Origin: Pseudomonadota bacterium
GTDB taxonomy: Bacteria > Pseudomonadota > Gammaproteobacteria > Burkholderiales > Casimicrobiaceae
Length of the DNA: 64,000 nt
NCBI GenBank assembly: GCA_018241745.1
Contig: JAFEDG010000152.1
Span: 16,469 to 80,468 of the forward strand
Reading direction: 5' to 3'
The position numbers were made by a program, and so were the translations under genes. The notes under the pieces were generated by a model, which searched no databases, had not been told where the DNA came from, and saw only the letters and a list, made by a program, of their open reading frames with translations. Of this stretch, positions 48,766 through 57,976 are shown in pieces (position 1 is the stretch's first letter; the number at the start of each line of letters is the position of its first letter).

Positions 48766-49305
48766 TCAAGCCGCGCCCGGGGCCGGTTCCGCCTCGGCGG
48801 CCGCGTCGGCCTTGGGCTTGGCCACCGCCACCAGGGCCGGCCGCAGTACGCGGTCGTTGATCAGGTAGCCCTTCTGGAAGACCTGGACGACGGTGTTCGC
48901 CGGTACGTCGGCATCGACCATCGCCATCGCCTGGTGGCGATGGGGGTCGAATTTCTCGCCGGCGGCCGCGATCTCGGTGATCTGTGTCTTGGCGAGCGCG
49001 GATTGCAGCTGCTTCAGCGTCAGTTCGACACCGGTGCGCAGCTGGTCGGGCGTCGCGCCGGGCGTCGCCAGCGTCTGCTCGAGCGCATCCTTGACCGGCA
49101 GCAGCTCGCCGGCGAAGCGCTCGACGGCGTACTTGTGGGCCTTGGCGACGTCGGCCTGGCCCTGGCGGCGGACGTTTTCCGTCTCCGCCTTGGCGCGCAG
49201 GTAGGCGTCCTTGAGCTCGGCGATCTCGGCGTCGGCGCGCGCCAGCGCGCCGTCGTCAGCCGGTGCCGCCTCGGGGCTCTCGTTGAGGGGTTCTTGCGGG
49301 TTCAT
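48766..49305 (-). CDS. grpE: Nucleotide exchange factor GrpE
   Basis: GrpE releases ADP from DnaK. The 179-residue protein has an acidic N-terminus, a long coiled coil ([29 protein letters not shown]) and the C-terminal beta wing with [37 protein letters not shown], all family marks. The ATG ([10 protein letters not shown]) follows a sigma-32 promoter by about 55 bases. It leads the grpE-dnaK-dnaJ unit. Confidence 0.96.
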   Translation of the reverse strand: MNPQEPLNESPEAAPADDGALARADAEIAELKDAYLRAKAETENVRRQGQADVAKAHKYAVERFAGELLPVKDALEQTLATPGATPDQLRTGVELTLKQLQSALAKTQITEIAAAGEKFDPHRHQAMAMVDADVPANTVVQVFQKGYLINDRVLRPALVAVAKPKADAAAEAEPAPGAA

Positions 49306-49361
49306 GTGCGTTGCGGATCCGTATGAAAAAGCGTGACGGCCAATAACGGCAATACCTTTGA

Positions 49362-49389
49362 CGATGGGGTTCGTGACCGCTGTTTCAAG
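49362..49389 (-). promoter_or_regulatory. Sigma-32 heat-shock promoter of grpE-dnaK
   Basis: On the minus strand CTTGAAA (49389-49383), a 13-base spacer and CCCCATCG (49369-49362) match the RpoH consensus almost exactly. Expected transcription start is near 49355, about 50 bases before the grpE ATG. No CIRCE operator (TTAGCACTC-type inverted repeat) is seen here despite hrcA nearby. Confidence 0.85.
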
Positions 49390-49475
49390 GGTGTGACGGG
49401 CCCAGGAATGTCCGCTGCAACAAAGGCTTGCGCTTTGTAGCCGTGCCCGCCGCCACACCGGGGGACCGCCATTCT

Positions 49476-50531
49476 ATGCTTGAAGCCATGGCCGAGACAC
49501 GCCCGGTTTTCCCCCGCCCCGCCCGCCGGCGGCTGCTGCAGGGGCTCGTCGCCGCGCCCGCCGCCACCTGGATGGCACGCGCCCGCGCGCTGGCCGGCAT
49601 CGACTACGGGGCGCGGGGCCCCAGGGCCGCCACCGCGACCGACGCCACCTGGCACGACGCCGCCCGCAACCGGGACGTCCCGGTACGGATCCGCGTGCCG
49701 GCCGGGGTCTCCGGCGCCCCGTTGTTGCTGTTCTCGCACGGCCTCGGCGGCTCGATCGCCGGCGGCACGCGGTGGGCTGAACACTGGGCCAGCCACGGGT
49801 ACGTCGTGATCCACGTCCAGCATCCTGGCAGCGACGAATCGCTGTGGCGCGGCGCGATGGACGATGGGCCCGCGCCGTCGCGCACCGGTGCCGGGCGCGA
49901 CGCGCTGGTCGCCCGGCTGCGCAAGGGCATGAACCTGCAGGCCTTCCTGGACCGCGTCCACGACATCCATTTCGTCATCGACGAGGCGCTGCGCCAGCGT
50001 GCCGCAGGCAACGTGCTCGCCGCGTTCGACGGCCAGCGCATCGGCATGAGCGGTCACTCGTTCGGCGCCGTGACCACGCTCGCGATCTGCGGCGAGCGCT
50101 ATCCCGGCGGCAAATCGTTCGCCGACCGCCGCGTGCGGGCCGGCCTCGCGTTCAGCCCTAACGCCGGGCCGGAAGCGGAACGGGCCGCGCGCTTCGGCTC
50201 GCTGGCGATGCCGATGCTGGTCGTCACCGGGACCCGCGACGGCGACGTCGTCGGCACGGGTGCGTCGCCGGAATCGCGGCGCGCGACGTTCGCCGCACTG
50301 CCGCCCCCGGACAAGTACCTGCTCGTGCTGGACGGCGCGCAGCACCTCAACTTCAACGGCGGTGCGCTGCAGAACCGCGACGCCGCGGGGCGCCACTATA
50401 CGGCGGCTGTCGACGCGATCTCGCTCGCCTACTGGAACGCGGTGCTAGAGGGCGACTCGCAGGCCCGCGCATGGCTCGCGCAGGACGCTCGCAGCGTCCT
50501 CGCGCCCGCGGATGTCTGGCGCTACAAGTAG
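49476..50531 (+). CDS. Exported alpha/beta hydrolase (dienelactone hydrolase/PAF-hydrolase-like)
   Basis: A 351-residue protein with a Tat-like N-terminus (RRRLLQGLVAAPAATWMARARALA), then a hydrolase fold: LLLFSHGLGGSIAG (oxyanion region), IGMSGHSFGAVTTL with the nucleophile Ser in GHSFG, MLVVTGTRDGDVVG with a likely acid, and DGAQHLNFNG with the catalytic His. Substrate is unknown; an ester is most likely. A GGGGGA site supports ATG 49476; the second ATG at 49488 is an alternative and sits 7 bases after a TATGCT hexamer. It ends 3 bases before the convergent C13 peptidase gene. Confidence 0.8.
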   Translation: MLEAMAETRPVFPRPARRRLLQGLVAAPAATWMARARALAGIDYGARGPRAATATDATWHDAARNRDVPVRIRVPAGVSGAPLLLFSHGLGGSIAGGTRWAEHWASHGYVVIHVQHPGSDESLWRGAMDDGPAPSRTGAGRDALVARLRKGMNLQAFLDRVHDIHFVIDEALRQRAAGNVLAAFDGQRIGMSGHSFGAVTTLAICGERYPGGKSFADRRVRAGLAFSPNAGPEAERAARFGSLAMPMLVVTGTRDGDVVGTGASPESRRATFAALPPPDKYLLVLDGAQHLNFNGGALQNRDAAGRHYTAAVDAISLAYWNAVLEGDSQARAWLAQDARSVLAPADVWRYK

Positions 50532-50534
50532 CCG

Positions 50535-51902
50535 CTAGCGCGCCGCGGCGGGACGCGCCAGCGCGGCCAGCACGCCGCCGATGTCGGCGCCAACGTCGAT
50601 CTGCGGCTGCGACGGCTCGTACCCCGCCGCCTTCTCGCGCGTGGCGATCGCCGCGCTCGCGTCGGCGAACGCTGCGGTGAATGAATCCGTCCGCCGCAGC
50701 GCCTCGTCGAAGAACGCGTGCCCGAACCACGTCGCATCCGCGTCGTTGCTGCAACCGAACGAGCTGCGGTCCTTCGCCGCGGCCGTGATGACCAGCGTGT
50801 GCGGGTCGCGCAGCGCATCGACGAAGCCACCCGAGTAGCACGCGGACACCACGACGACGCGATTGCGGATGCGCGCGCGGTCGAGCAGCCCGCGCAGGTC
50901 CGTCGGCGTGAGGTCGTACAACGCCAGCGGCGGGAACGACAGGATGAAGCGATGGTCGTGCGTGCCGTGCGACGTCAGGAACAGGATCAGCACGTCGCGG
51001 TCCGCGTTCATCCGCTCGCCGATCCGCTCGAGCGCCCACGCGAGCGACGTGCGGGTCGCAAGCGGCCGCGTCGCGAGCGTCGCGGGGTTGTTGACCAGCT
51101 CGATCGAACGCCCTTCTGTCGCATAGCGCTCGCGGAACAGCGCGGAGGCGCGGTCGATCTCGCGCATGAAGACGTCCTGCTCTGCATAGCCGGCGACGCC
51201 GACGAACCAGGCGTGCCCTCCGCCGGCGGTCGCGGTGGCGTCGAGGCCGTCGAGTGCTGCCTGCAATACCCGGGGCTGCGCATACAGCACGTTCTCGCTG
51301 ACCACGGCCTGCATCGCGCGGTAGCGTGCGACGGCAGCCGCGTCCGGCGGCGTGCGCCACAGCGTGCGGTCGATCGTGTCGCTTGCGAGCGGCGCTGCGA
51401 TGACGCCGAGTCCCACCGCGAGGGCCCACAGCAGCCCGCGGCCGTCGAGCGACCAGCGCCGCGCGCACGCGACCGCTGCCGCGACGGCGAGCCAGACCGG
51501 AGCCGCGCGCGCGGCGATCCATCCGAACGGCCCGCGCCAGGCATCGTCCATCACCGTGTCCAGCACGTATGCAGCCAACGTCAGCACGACGCCGATCATC
51601 AGCGCCGCCGACAGCACAATGGTCGCCGTCGCCAGCACGCCGTCCGCTCGCCGGTACGGCAGCGCCACCGCCGCGACCGCAATCAGCGCGAGCGGCACCG
51701 GCAACAACGTGCCCGGCACGCCGGCGAACGTGGGCGCCCCGTAACCGTCGGCGGCATGGGCCTGCAATGCCAGCGGAATGACGAGCCCCAGCGCGACGAT
51801 CGCAAGCAGCGCCGCCCAGGAGCCGGTGGCCGGTAGCGCGAACGTGGGCCGCAGCAGCGCGGCCCGCGCGCCGTCGGCCAGCGCGGCACCGACGACACCC
51901 AC
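50535..51902 (-). CDS. Membrane C13 (legumain-like) cysteine peptidase
   Basis: With the GTG start at 51902 the protein has 455 residues. The first 200 hold about five membrane helices, the rest a soluble C13/caspase-like domain with the catalytic dyad His in LFLTSHGTHDHRF and Cys in VVVVSACYSGGF. The frame is open further upstream: a CTG at 51950-51948 overlaps the hemH stop (CTGA) and has GGGAG at proper distance, so a 16-residue longer form (LSDFDVAPAP...) is possible. It is last in the hrcA-DUF3667-hemH run. Bacterial C13 members are little studied; substrate is unknown. Confidence 0.8.
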   Translation of the reverse strand: MGVVGAALADGARAALLRPTFALPATGSWAALLAIVALGLVIPLALQAHAADGYGAPTFAGVPGTLLPVPLALIAVAAVALPYRRADGVLATATIVLSAALMIGVVLTLAAYVLDTVMDDAWRGPFGWIAARAAPVWLAVAAAVACARRWSLDGRGLLWALAVGLGVIAAPLASDTIDRTLWRTPPDAAAVARYRAMQAVVSENVLYAQPRVLQAALDGLDATATAGGGHAWFVGVAGYAEQDVFMREIDRASALFRERYATEGRSIELVNNPATLATRPLATRTSLAWALERIGERMNADRDVLILFLTSHGTHDHRFILSFPPLALYDLTPTDLRGLLDRARIRNRVVVVSACYSGGFVDALRDPHTLVITAAAKDRSSFGCSNDADATWFGHAFFDEALRRTDSFTAAFADASAAIATREKAAGYEPSQPQIDVGADIGGVLAALARPAAAR

Positions 51903-51946
51903 GAGGCGCGCGCGGCGCGACGGCGCCGGCGCGACGTCGAAATCGC

Positions 51947-53056
51947 TCAGCGTGGCGCTCCCAGCGCCTTGGCGCGCGCCTTGGTCATCTCGCGCGCGGC
52001 CGCGTCCGGGGGCGGCGCGAGCCAACCTGCGAGCTCGCGCATCGCGATGTCGGCGAGCGCGGCGATCCACGCGGGATGCGTGTTGAGGCACGGAACCATG
52101 TGCAGCTCCTTGCCGCCGGACGCGACGAAGTGCGCGCGTCCCTCGATGCCGATCTCCTCGAGCGTCTCGAGGCAATCCGCGACGAAGCCGGGGCAGAACA
52201 CGTCGACCCGGCCGACCCCCGCCTTGCCCAGCTTGCCGAGCACGTCGGCCGTGTACGGCGTCAGCCATTGCGCGCGGCCGAAGCGCGACTGGAACGACAG
52301 CGTCCACTGTTCCGGCGAGAGGCCCATTTCCGTCGCCAGCAGCCGCGCCGTCTTCTGGCATTCGCAGTGGTAGGGATCGCCGAGCTCCAGCGTCCGGCGC
52401 GGCACGCCGTGGAACGACAGCACCAGGTGGTCCGGCCGGCCGTTCTTCATCCAGTCGTCGTGGATCACGCGCGCCATCGCCTTCACGTAGCCGGCATCGT
52501 CGTGAAACGAGCCGACGAAACGGATGGCTGGCACCCAGCGCACGTCGCGCAGCGCCGCGCCCAGCGCGTCGAACGCGCTTGCCGTGGTGCTTGCCGCGTA
52601 TTGCGGGTAGAGCGGGAGGACGAGCAGCCGGGTCACGTTCGCGGCCGCCAGCTTCGCGAGCGCATCCGCGATCGACGGCTTGCCGTAGCGCATGCCGAGC
52701 TCGACCGGGCAGTAGTCGGCCGGCAGCCCCGCCGCCTTGAGCCGCTGGCCGAGGTAGCCCAGCAGCAGCGTGCGCTGCTTGTGCGAATGGACCAGCAGCG
52801 GCGAGCCGTCGGGCGTCCAGATCGCCTCGTAGCGGCGTGCCGACTGCGCGGGCCGCGTGCGCAGCACCACGCCGTGCAGGATCGCCCGCCACGCGAGGCC
52901 CGGGATCTCGACGACGCGGGGGTCCGTCAGGAACTCGTGCAGGTAGCGGCGCACGGCCGGTGCCGTGGGCGCATCCGGCGTGCCGAGGTTGACGAGCAGC
53001 ACGCCGAGCCGCGGCATGCGGTCGTGCGCGAACGGCGCCTGTGGCTTTGCGTTCAT
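51947..53056 (-). CDS. hemH: Ferrochelatase
   Basis: HemH inserts ferrous iron into protoporphyrin IX to make heme. The 369-residue protein shows GVLLVNLGTPDAP, LPLYPQYAASTTASAFD, LVLSFHGVPRRTLELGDPYHCECQKTA with the active-site His, LSFQSRFGRAQWLTPYT, VFCPGFVADCLETLEEI and the final HMVPCLNTHPAWI. Its ATG overlaps the stop of the DUF3667 gene (ATGA). hemH beside hrcA is common in betaproteobacteria. Confidence 0.97.
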   Translation of the reverse strand: MNAKPQAPFAHDRMPRLGVLLVNLGTPDAPTAPAVRRYLHEFLTDPRVVEIPGLAWRAILHGVVLRTRPAQSARRYEAIWTPDGSPLLVHSHKQRTLLLGYLGQRLKAAGLPADYCPVELGMRYGKPSIADALAKLAAANVTRLLVLPLYPQYAASTTASAFDALGAALRDVRWVPAIRFVGSFHDDAGYVKAMARVIHDDWMKNGRPDHLVLSFHGVPRRTLELGDPYHCECQKTARLLATEMGLSPEQWTLSFQSRFGRAQWLTPYTADVLGKLGKAGVGRVDVFCPGFVADCLETLEEIGIEGRAHFVASGGKELHMVPCLNTHPAWIAALADIAMRELAGWLAPPPDAAAREMTKARAKALGAPR

Positions 53057-53889
53057 GCGATCCACAGCGTCGCGAGCACGGCGACGTCGTACATGACCGT
53101 GTTGATCGGGAAGCCCGCGACCAGGATACCCACGCCCTTCGCCAGCGCCCACGGCCACGGGTCGCCGAACAGCCGGCGCACCGCGAGCGTCAGGTACGCC
53201 CCGAGAATGAGCGCGAGGAGGATCGACAACGCGCTGGCGGTGGCATCGCTGATCACTTGCAGCGCCGACAAGCGCACCAGCACCATCGTCCCCGGCATGA
53301 AGACGACGAACACGAATGCCATGAAGTGCAGCGCGAACGTGACGGGGCCGCGCCAGTCGTGCCAGCGATTGCGGAACACGAAGCGGGCGACACCGGCATA
53401 GCCCAGCACGCTGATCACCGACAGCGATAGCGTGTACACCGCCTGGAACCGGCGATCGACGCGTTCGAGGAACAACGCCTCGGAGAGGTCGCGCGCCTGC
53501 GCACGCTTCTCGATCAGGTCCTGCAGCCAGTCCACGCGGTCGACGACGGACCAGACGTGGAAGTCGGCGAGCCCCGACAGCAGGAAGAACACGGCGACGA
53601 GGTTGAGGTACAGCGTGAACGGCGCGACGTAGCGGACGCGGCCCCCGTACAACTGCTGCGCGGTGAGCTCGCCCGGCTGGAACACCAGCGCGCGTAGCGT
53701 GCGCCCGAGGCGGGCAACGTAGTCGCGCCAGCTGCGCAACGCGGTTTCCGCCGGCACGGTGTCCTGGCCGCACGCATGGCAATAGCGACCGGCGAGCGGC
53801 GTCGCGCAGTTCGTGCAGTGCTGCGGGGCCGCGGTGGCCGCGGCAACGGGACCGAAGGCCGCGGGCGCATACCCGGCGCCGTCAGCCAT
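53053..53889 (-). CDS. DUF3667-like zinc-ribbon membrane protein
   Basis: A 278-residue protein with an N-terminal zinc ribbon ([18 protein letters not shown], two CxxC pairs), then [43 protein letters not shown], which is the usual DUF3667 signature, and about five membrane helices. Function is unknown. It overlaps hrcA by 8 bases and hemH by 4, so the three are one transcription unit. Confidence 0.85.
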   Translation of the reverse strand: MADGAGYAPAAFGPVAAATAAPQHCTNCATPLAGRYCHACGQDTVPAETALRSWRDYVARLGRTLRALVFQPGELTAQQLYGGRVRYVAPFTLYLNLVAVFFLLSGLADFHVWSVVDRVDWLQDLIEKRAQARDLSEALFLERVDRRFQAVYTLSLSVISVLGYAGVARFVFRNRWHDWRGPVTFALHFMAFVFVVFMPGTMVLVRLSALQVISDATASALSILLALILGAYLTLAVRRLFGDPWPWALAKGVGILVAGFPINTVMYDVAVLATLWIA

Positions 53890-54901
53890 CGGCACGCTGC
53901 TGCGCGAGCGCGCTGGACAGGAGCCGCGACGTGAGGTCGACGATGGGAATGACCCGCTCGTAGGCCATCCGCGTCGGGCCGATGACGCCGAGCGTCCCGA
54001 CGACGCGCCCGTTCACCTCGTACGGCGCCGCGACCACGCTCATCTCGTCGAGCGGCACGAGGCCGGACTCGCCGCCGATGTAGATCTGCACGCCTTCCGC
54101 CTTCTGCGACACGTCGAGCAGGTGGAGCAGCGACGTCTTCTGCTCGAACACCTCGAACAGCCGGCGCATCCGGTCCATGTTGGAGCCGAAGTCGTCGGCC
54201 GTCAGCAGGTTGCGCTCGCCGGCGAGCACGACGGCCTCGTGGTTGACGCCTTCGCCGACGTCGACGGCGGCCGCCATCAGCGTGCCGATATCGTCGCGCA
54301 GGCGGTTGAGCTCGGCCGCGAGGCGCTCGCGGATGACGGCGAACGTCTGGCCGACGAATTGCTGGTTGATGACGTTGGCGGCTTCGACGAGCTGGGGTTG
54401 CGAGTACGGGCGATCCGTCGTCAGCACGCGGTTCTGCACGTCGCCGTCCGATGTGACGAGGATGAGCAGCACGCGCCGGTCCGACAGGCGCAGGAACTCG
54501 ACGTGGCGCAGCGCCGATTCGCGCCGCGCGGTCATGACGACGCCGGCGAAATGCGTCAGCTGCGACATCAGGTTGGCGGCCGCGGACACGAGCTGCGTCG
54601 GGTTGTCGGGCGCGAGCGAGCCTTCGATGCGGCTGATGTCCGTCTGCTCGAGCGGCTTCACGACCATCAGGCTCTCGACGAACAGCCGGTAGCCCTTGGG
54701 CGTGGGCACGCGCCCGGCCGACGTGTGCGGACTTGCGACGAAGCCCATCTCCTCGAGGTCCGCCATCACGTTGCGGATCGTGGCAGGCGACAACTCGAGG
54801 CCGGAATGGCGCGACAGGCTGCGCGAACCCACCGGCTCGCCGTCGGCGATGTAGCGCTCGATGAGCGTCTTCAGCAGATGGGACGAGCGAGGGGCCAGCA
54901 T
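53882..54901 (-). CDS. hrcA: Heat-inducible transcription repressor HrcA
   Basis: HrcA represses heat-shock genes by binding the CIRCE inverted repeat and is activated by GroEL. The 339-residue protein has an N-terminal winged helix ([49 protein letters not shown]), the loop [17 protein letters not shown], and the C-terminal GAF-like region ending [27 protein letters not shown]. No CIRCE site is visible in the window, so its targets (probably groES-groEL) lie elsewhere. Its ATG is 6 bases after a TAGAAT hexamer. Confidence 0.97.
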   Translation of the reverse strand: MLAPRSSHLLKTLIERYIADGEPVGSRSLSRHSGLELSPATIRNVMADLEEMGFVASPHTSAGRVPTPKGYRLFVESLMVVKPLEQTDISRIEGSLAPDNPTQLVSAAANLMSQLTHFAGVVMTARRESALRHVEFLRLSDRRVLLILVTSDGDVQNRVLTTDRPYSQPQLVEAANVINQQFVGQTFAVIRERLAAELNRLRDDIGTLMAAAVDVGEGVNHEAVVLAGERNLLTADDFGSNMDRMRRLFEVFEQKTSLLHLLDVSQKAEGVQIYIGGESGLVPLDEMSVVAAPYEVNGRVVGTLGVIGPTRMAYERVIPIVDLTSRLLSSALAQQRADG

Positions 54902-54907
54902 GGCCCT

Positions 54908-54913
54908 ATTCTA
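54908..54913 (-). promoter_or_regulatory. Candidate -10 box for hrcA (leaderless)
   Basis: On the minus strand TAGAAT is followed by six bases (AGGGCC) and the hrcA ATG. This spacing puts the expected transcription start at the start codon. Confidence 0.45.
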
Positions 54914-54984
54914 TCCGCGGCGCGCGCGCCCCGCTTGCACGCCGGTCGGCCGAAAGGCGCAGCGCGTGCGCGGGAGGGCTGTGC

Positions 54985-54990
54985 TTAAAT
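54985..54990 (+). promoter_or_regulatory. Candidate extended -10 box for nadK
   Basis: TGC-TTAAAT ends 7 bases before the ATG at 54998, giving a leaderless message for that start. The hexamer overlaps the alternative ATG at 54989, which would need a promoter further upstream. Confidence 0.4.
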
Positions 54991-55939
54991 GGCGGCCATG
55001 CCCGGCAGCCCAGAACGTTTCCCGCGCGTCGCGCTCGTGGGCCGCCACGCGAGCCCGGACCTCGCGGCCCCTCTCGCGCGGCTCGCCGCGTTCCTCGAAG
55101 GGCGGGGCCACCACGTCGTGTTCGAGGAGGAAACCGCGCGCTGCGCCGCCATCGCCGCGCACGCGACGGCGCCGGCCGCCCGCATCGGGGAATTGGTGGA
55201 CCTGGCGGTGGTGCTGGGCGGCGACGGCACGATGCTGTCCATCGCCCGCCACATCGCGCCCTTCGACGTCCCGCTGATCGGCATCAACCAGGGACGCCTC
55301 GGGTTCCTGACCGACATCCCGCTCGCCCAGATGGAAGCCGTGCTCGGCGCCATGCTGGAGGGACGCTACGTCGAGGAACCGCGCACGCTGCTCAAGGCCT
55401 CGATTGAGCGCGCCGGCCATCCACCCGCCTCCGCGCTCGCGCTCAACGACGTCGTCGTCAACCGCGGCAACAGCGGCAGCATGATCGACGTGGCTGTCGA
55501 CATCGACGGCCGCTTCGTGTTCTCGCTGCGGGCCGACGGCCTCATCGTCTCGACGCCCACCGGCACCACCGCGTATGCGTTGTCCGCCGGCGGCCCGATC
55601 ATCGACCCGGAAGTGAAGGCGCTGGCCCTCGTGCCCGTCGCCCCGCATGCACTCACGCACCGGCCGATCGCCGTGGCGGAATCCGCCGTGATCGCCATCG
55701 TCATCGAGCGCGGCAACGACGCCGCCGTCAACTGCGACGGCCAGGCGCACTTCCCGCTCGCCGAGAACGACCGCGTCACCGTCCAGCGCGCACCGTACGT
55801 GTCGCGCTTCCTGCATCCGGAAGGCCACGACCACTTCGCGATGCTGCGCGCCAAGCTCCACTGGAGCGAGGCCCCCGGCGACGCGTCCGCGCGCCGGCCG
55901 GCCAGCGCGCCGCGCCCTCGCACCACCGCACGCCGCTGA
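54989..55939 (+). CDS. nadK: NAD kinase
   Basis: Phosphorylates NAD to NADP. The 316-residue protein has LAVVLGGDGTMLSIAR (GGDGT motif with catalytic Asp), GINQGRLGFLTDI, ALNDVVVNRG (NE/ND motif), SLRADGLIVSTPTGTTAYALSAGGPI and a final RPIAVAESAVIAI. The last 30 residues are an unconserved Pro/Arg-rich tail. Two ATGs, 54989 and 54998, are possible; the first has GGAGG 11 bases upstream, the second follows a -10-like hexamer directly. It is divergent from hrcA and 9 bases upstream of recN, the usual betaproteobacterial arrangement. Confidence 0.96.
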   Translation: MAAMPGSPERFPRVALVGRHASPDLAAPLARLAAFLEGRGHHVVFEEETARCAAIAAHATAPAARIGELVDLAVVLGGDGTMLSIARHIAPFDVPLIGINQGRLGFLTDIPLAQMEAVLGAMLEGRYVEEPRTLLKASIERAGHPPASALALNDVVVNRGNSGSMIDVAVDIDGRFVFSLRADGLIVSTPTGTTAYALSAGGPIIDPEVKALALVPVAPHALTHRPIAVAESAVIAIVIERGNDAAVNCDGQAHFPLAENDRVTVQRAPYVSRFLHPEGHDHFAMLRAKLHWSEAPGDASARRPASAPRPRTTARR

Positions 55940-55948
55940 CGTCGCCGC

Positions 55949-57616
55949 ATGCTGCGCGCGCTGTCGATCCGCAACTTCGTCGTCGTCGACACGCTCGACG
56001 TCGAGTTCGATGCCGGCTTCTCGGTGCTGACCGGCGAGACGGGGGCCGGCAAGTCGATGCTCGTCGACGCGCTGGCATTGCTGCTCGGCGGCCGCTTCGA
56101 GCTGCGCCAGCTCCGGCCCGGCACGGACCGCGCCGAGCTCACCGCGCTGTTCGACGCGAGCGACTGCGAAGGCATCGGCCTGTGGCTCGACGAGCAGGGC
56201 TTCGGCGGCGAACCCGGCGAGCTGATGCTTCGCCGCGTGCTGGATGCGCAGGGCCGCTCGCGCGCATGGCTCAACGGCCGGCCCGCCACCGTGGCGCAGC
56301 TCGCCGAAGTCGGCGCGCGGCTCGTCGACCTCTCCGGCCAGCACGCCTACCAGGCGCTCGCGCGGCCGGCCGCGCAGCGCGAGTTGCTGGACGCGTTCGG
56401 CGGCTTCGCGACGCTCGCGCGCGAGACGGCAGATGCACATCGCGCGTGGCGCGACGCTGCCGACGCTGCCGCGCGCGCACGCCGCGACGCCGCGGAACTG
56501 GACACGACGCGCAGCGAGCTGGACGACCGCGCGGCACGCCTGGCCGAGCTTGGCGTCGGCGACGACGAATGGGCGACGCTGTCCGCGTCCCAATCCCGGC
56601 TCGCGAACGCCGCGTCGCTGATCGAGACCGCGCAGGCCGCCGACAACACACTGTCCGGCGACGACGCGGTCGTCGCGCGCGTCGCGCAGCTGGTGCAGCG
56701 CCTCGAGTACGCCGGCGAGCACGACCCCGGGCTCGCGACGATCGCCGCCGACCTCGAGAGCGCGCGGATCCAGCTCGACGACGTCGCGCACGCACTGCGC
56801 GATTACCTGCGGCGGCTCGACATCGATCCGGCCGAGCTCGCGCGCGTCGAGGCGCGGCTGTCGGTGCTGCACCAGGCCGCGCGCCGCGAGCGCGTGCGCC
56901 CGGACGAGTTGCCGGCGCTGCTTGCGCGTACCACCGCGGAACGCGCCGCGCTGGACGCGGCCACCGACCTCGGCGCGCTCGACGCGCGCGCGGTCGCCGC
57001 ACACCGTTACTTCGAAGGCCTGGCCACGACGTTGACGAAGAAGCGCAAGCTCGCCGCCGTCGACCTCGCGACGCGCGTTTCGGCGCTGATGCAGGAGCTG
57101 GCGATGGCCGGCGGCCGCCTCGAGGTGACGCTGGTGCCGTTGGCCGAGCCCGACGCACACGGCCACGAGCACGTCGTGTTCGCCGTCGCGGCGCATCCCA
57201 AGCAGGCCCCCGGCCCGCTCGGCAAGGTGGCGTCGGGCGGCGAACTGTCGCGCGTCGCATTGGCGATCTTCGTCGCCACCAGCGACGTCGGCCGCGTCCC
57301 CACGCTCGTATTCGACGAAGTCGACACCGGCATCGGTGGCGCCGTCGCCGCGACGGTCGGCCGCCTGCTGCAGCAACTCGCGCGCCGCCGCCAGGTCTTA
57401 TGCGTGACGCACCTGCCGCAGGTGGCCGCGCACGCGGACGAGCACTACGTCGTGAGCAAGGAAGGTGACGCGGACGGCGTGCGCAGCGAGCTCGCGCGTC
57501 TCGGCACGGCGGGGCGCGTGGACGAACTCGCGCGGATGCTGGGGGGTGCCAAGGTCACCGCCAAGACGGTGGCCCATGCGCGGGAGCTGCTGGAGCTGCA
57601 CCGGCGGAGGAAGTGA
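55949..57616 (+). CDS. recN: DNA repair protein RecN
   Basis: An SMC-like ATPase acting on double-strand breaks. The 555-residue protein begins MLRALSIRNFVVVDTLDVEF with Walker A GETGAGKSM, LSGQHAYQAL, two long coiled-coil arms (about 150-370), the ABC signature VASGGELSRVALAI, Walker B TLVFDEVDTGIGG and the switch His in VLCVTHLPQVAAHAD. The family usually ends as here. Its TGA stop lies inside the left arm of a long hairpin. Probably co-transcribed with nadK. Confidence 0.96.
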   Translation: MLRALSIRNFVVVDTLDVEFDAGFSVLTGETGAGKSMLVDALALLLGGRFELRQLRPGTDRAELTALFDASDCEGIGLWLDEQGFGGEPGELMLRRVLDAQGRSRAWLNGRPATVAQLAEVGARLVDLSGQHAYQALARPAAQRELLDAFGGFATLARETADAHRAWRDAADAAARARRDAAELDTTRSELDDRAARLAELGVGDDEWATLSASQSRLANAASLIETAQAADNTLSGDDAVVARVAQLVQRLEYAGEHDPGLATIAADLESARIQLDDVAHALRDYLRRLDIDPAELARVEARLSVLHQAARRERVRPDELPALLARTTAERAALDAATDLGALDARAVAAHRYFEGLATTLTKKRKLAAVDLATRVSALMQELAMAGGRLEVTLVPLAEPDAHGHEHVVFAVAAHPKQAPGPLGKVASGGELSRVALAIFVATSDVGRVPTLVFDEVDTGIGGAVAATVGRLLQQLARRRQVLCVTHLPQVAAHADEHYVVSKEGDADGVRSELARLGTAGRVDELARMLGGAKVTAKTVAHARELLELHRRRK

Positions 57617-57709
57617 GGTTGGAAGCGCGAAGGGCAAGGGCGCGTCCGACTTCCGTTTCGTGAATCAGGCACTGCGTCGGACGCGCCCTTGCCCTTCGCG
57701 GAACCTCAC
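57613..57709. repeat. Long hairpin at the recN 3' end
   Basis: A perfect 25-bp inverted repeat (57626-57650 with 57676-57700; arm begins CGCGAAGGGCAAGGG) is extended by GTGAGGTT/AACCTCAC outside, with a 25-base loop. The recN stop codon (57614-57616) is part of the outer arm. It sits between convergent recN and the endopeptidase gene and has no T-tract. Confidence 0.85.
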
Positions 57710-57976
57710 GCCCTGCGCGGGGTGCGCGCCGCTTCTCCTGCGCAGCTGAACTGTTGCTCCTCACGCCTGCGGCGTTCAAGCGAACGATGCGCACCGCGAG
57801 CCACGCGAAGCAATCCCGTGCCACGGTGAAGCGAGCGAAGCGACGCGTTGGCATCGTGAGGCGATGCGCGTCGGTGCGAGGGTGCGCCGGCAGAGCGCCT
57901 TGGCGGGCGGGCGCGAGCCCGACGCCACGAAGCGGCGCCGGCGCACCCTCGCACCGACGCACGCCGCGGCACGACG
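57617..57976. other. 360-base convergent intergenic region made of hairpins
   Basis: The space between the recN stop and the PBP7-like gene stop contains the hairpin at 57613-57709, a middle part (57710-57867) with no recognised content, and a second long hairpin at 57868-57960. No coding sequence with plausible composition was found on either strand. Confidence 0.6.
57868..57960. repeat. Second long hairpin between recN and the endopeptidase gene
   Basis: A perfect 24-bp inverted repeat (57868-57891 with 57937-57960; arm begins GCGTCGGTGCGAGGG) with a 45-base loop that itself contains smaller complementary parts. It ends 16 bases before the endopeptidase stop codon. Confidence 0.85.

Noticed and set aside
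49306..49400. CIRCE operator expected near grpE because hrcA is linked
   Set aside because: No TTAGCACTC/GAGTGCTAA-type inverted repeat found; only a sigma-32 promoter is present.
57706..57972. Minus-strand 88-codon ORF in the recN-pbpG gap
   Set aside because: Arg/Ala-rich, overlaps inverted repeats, no ribosome site and no family resemblance.
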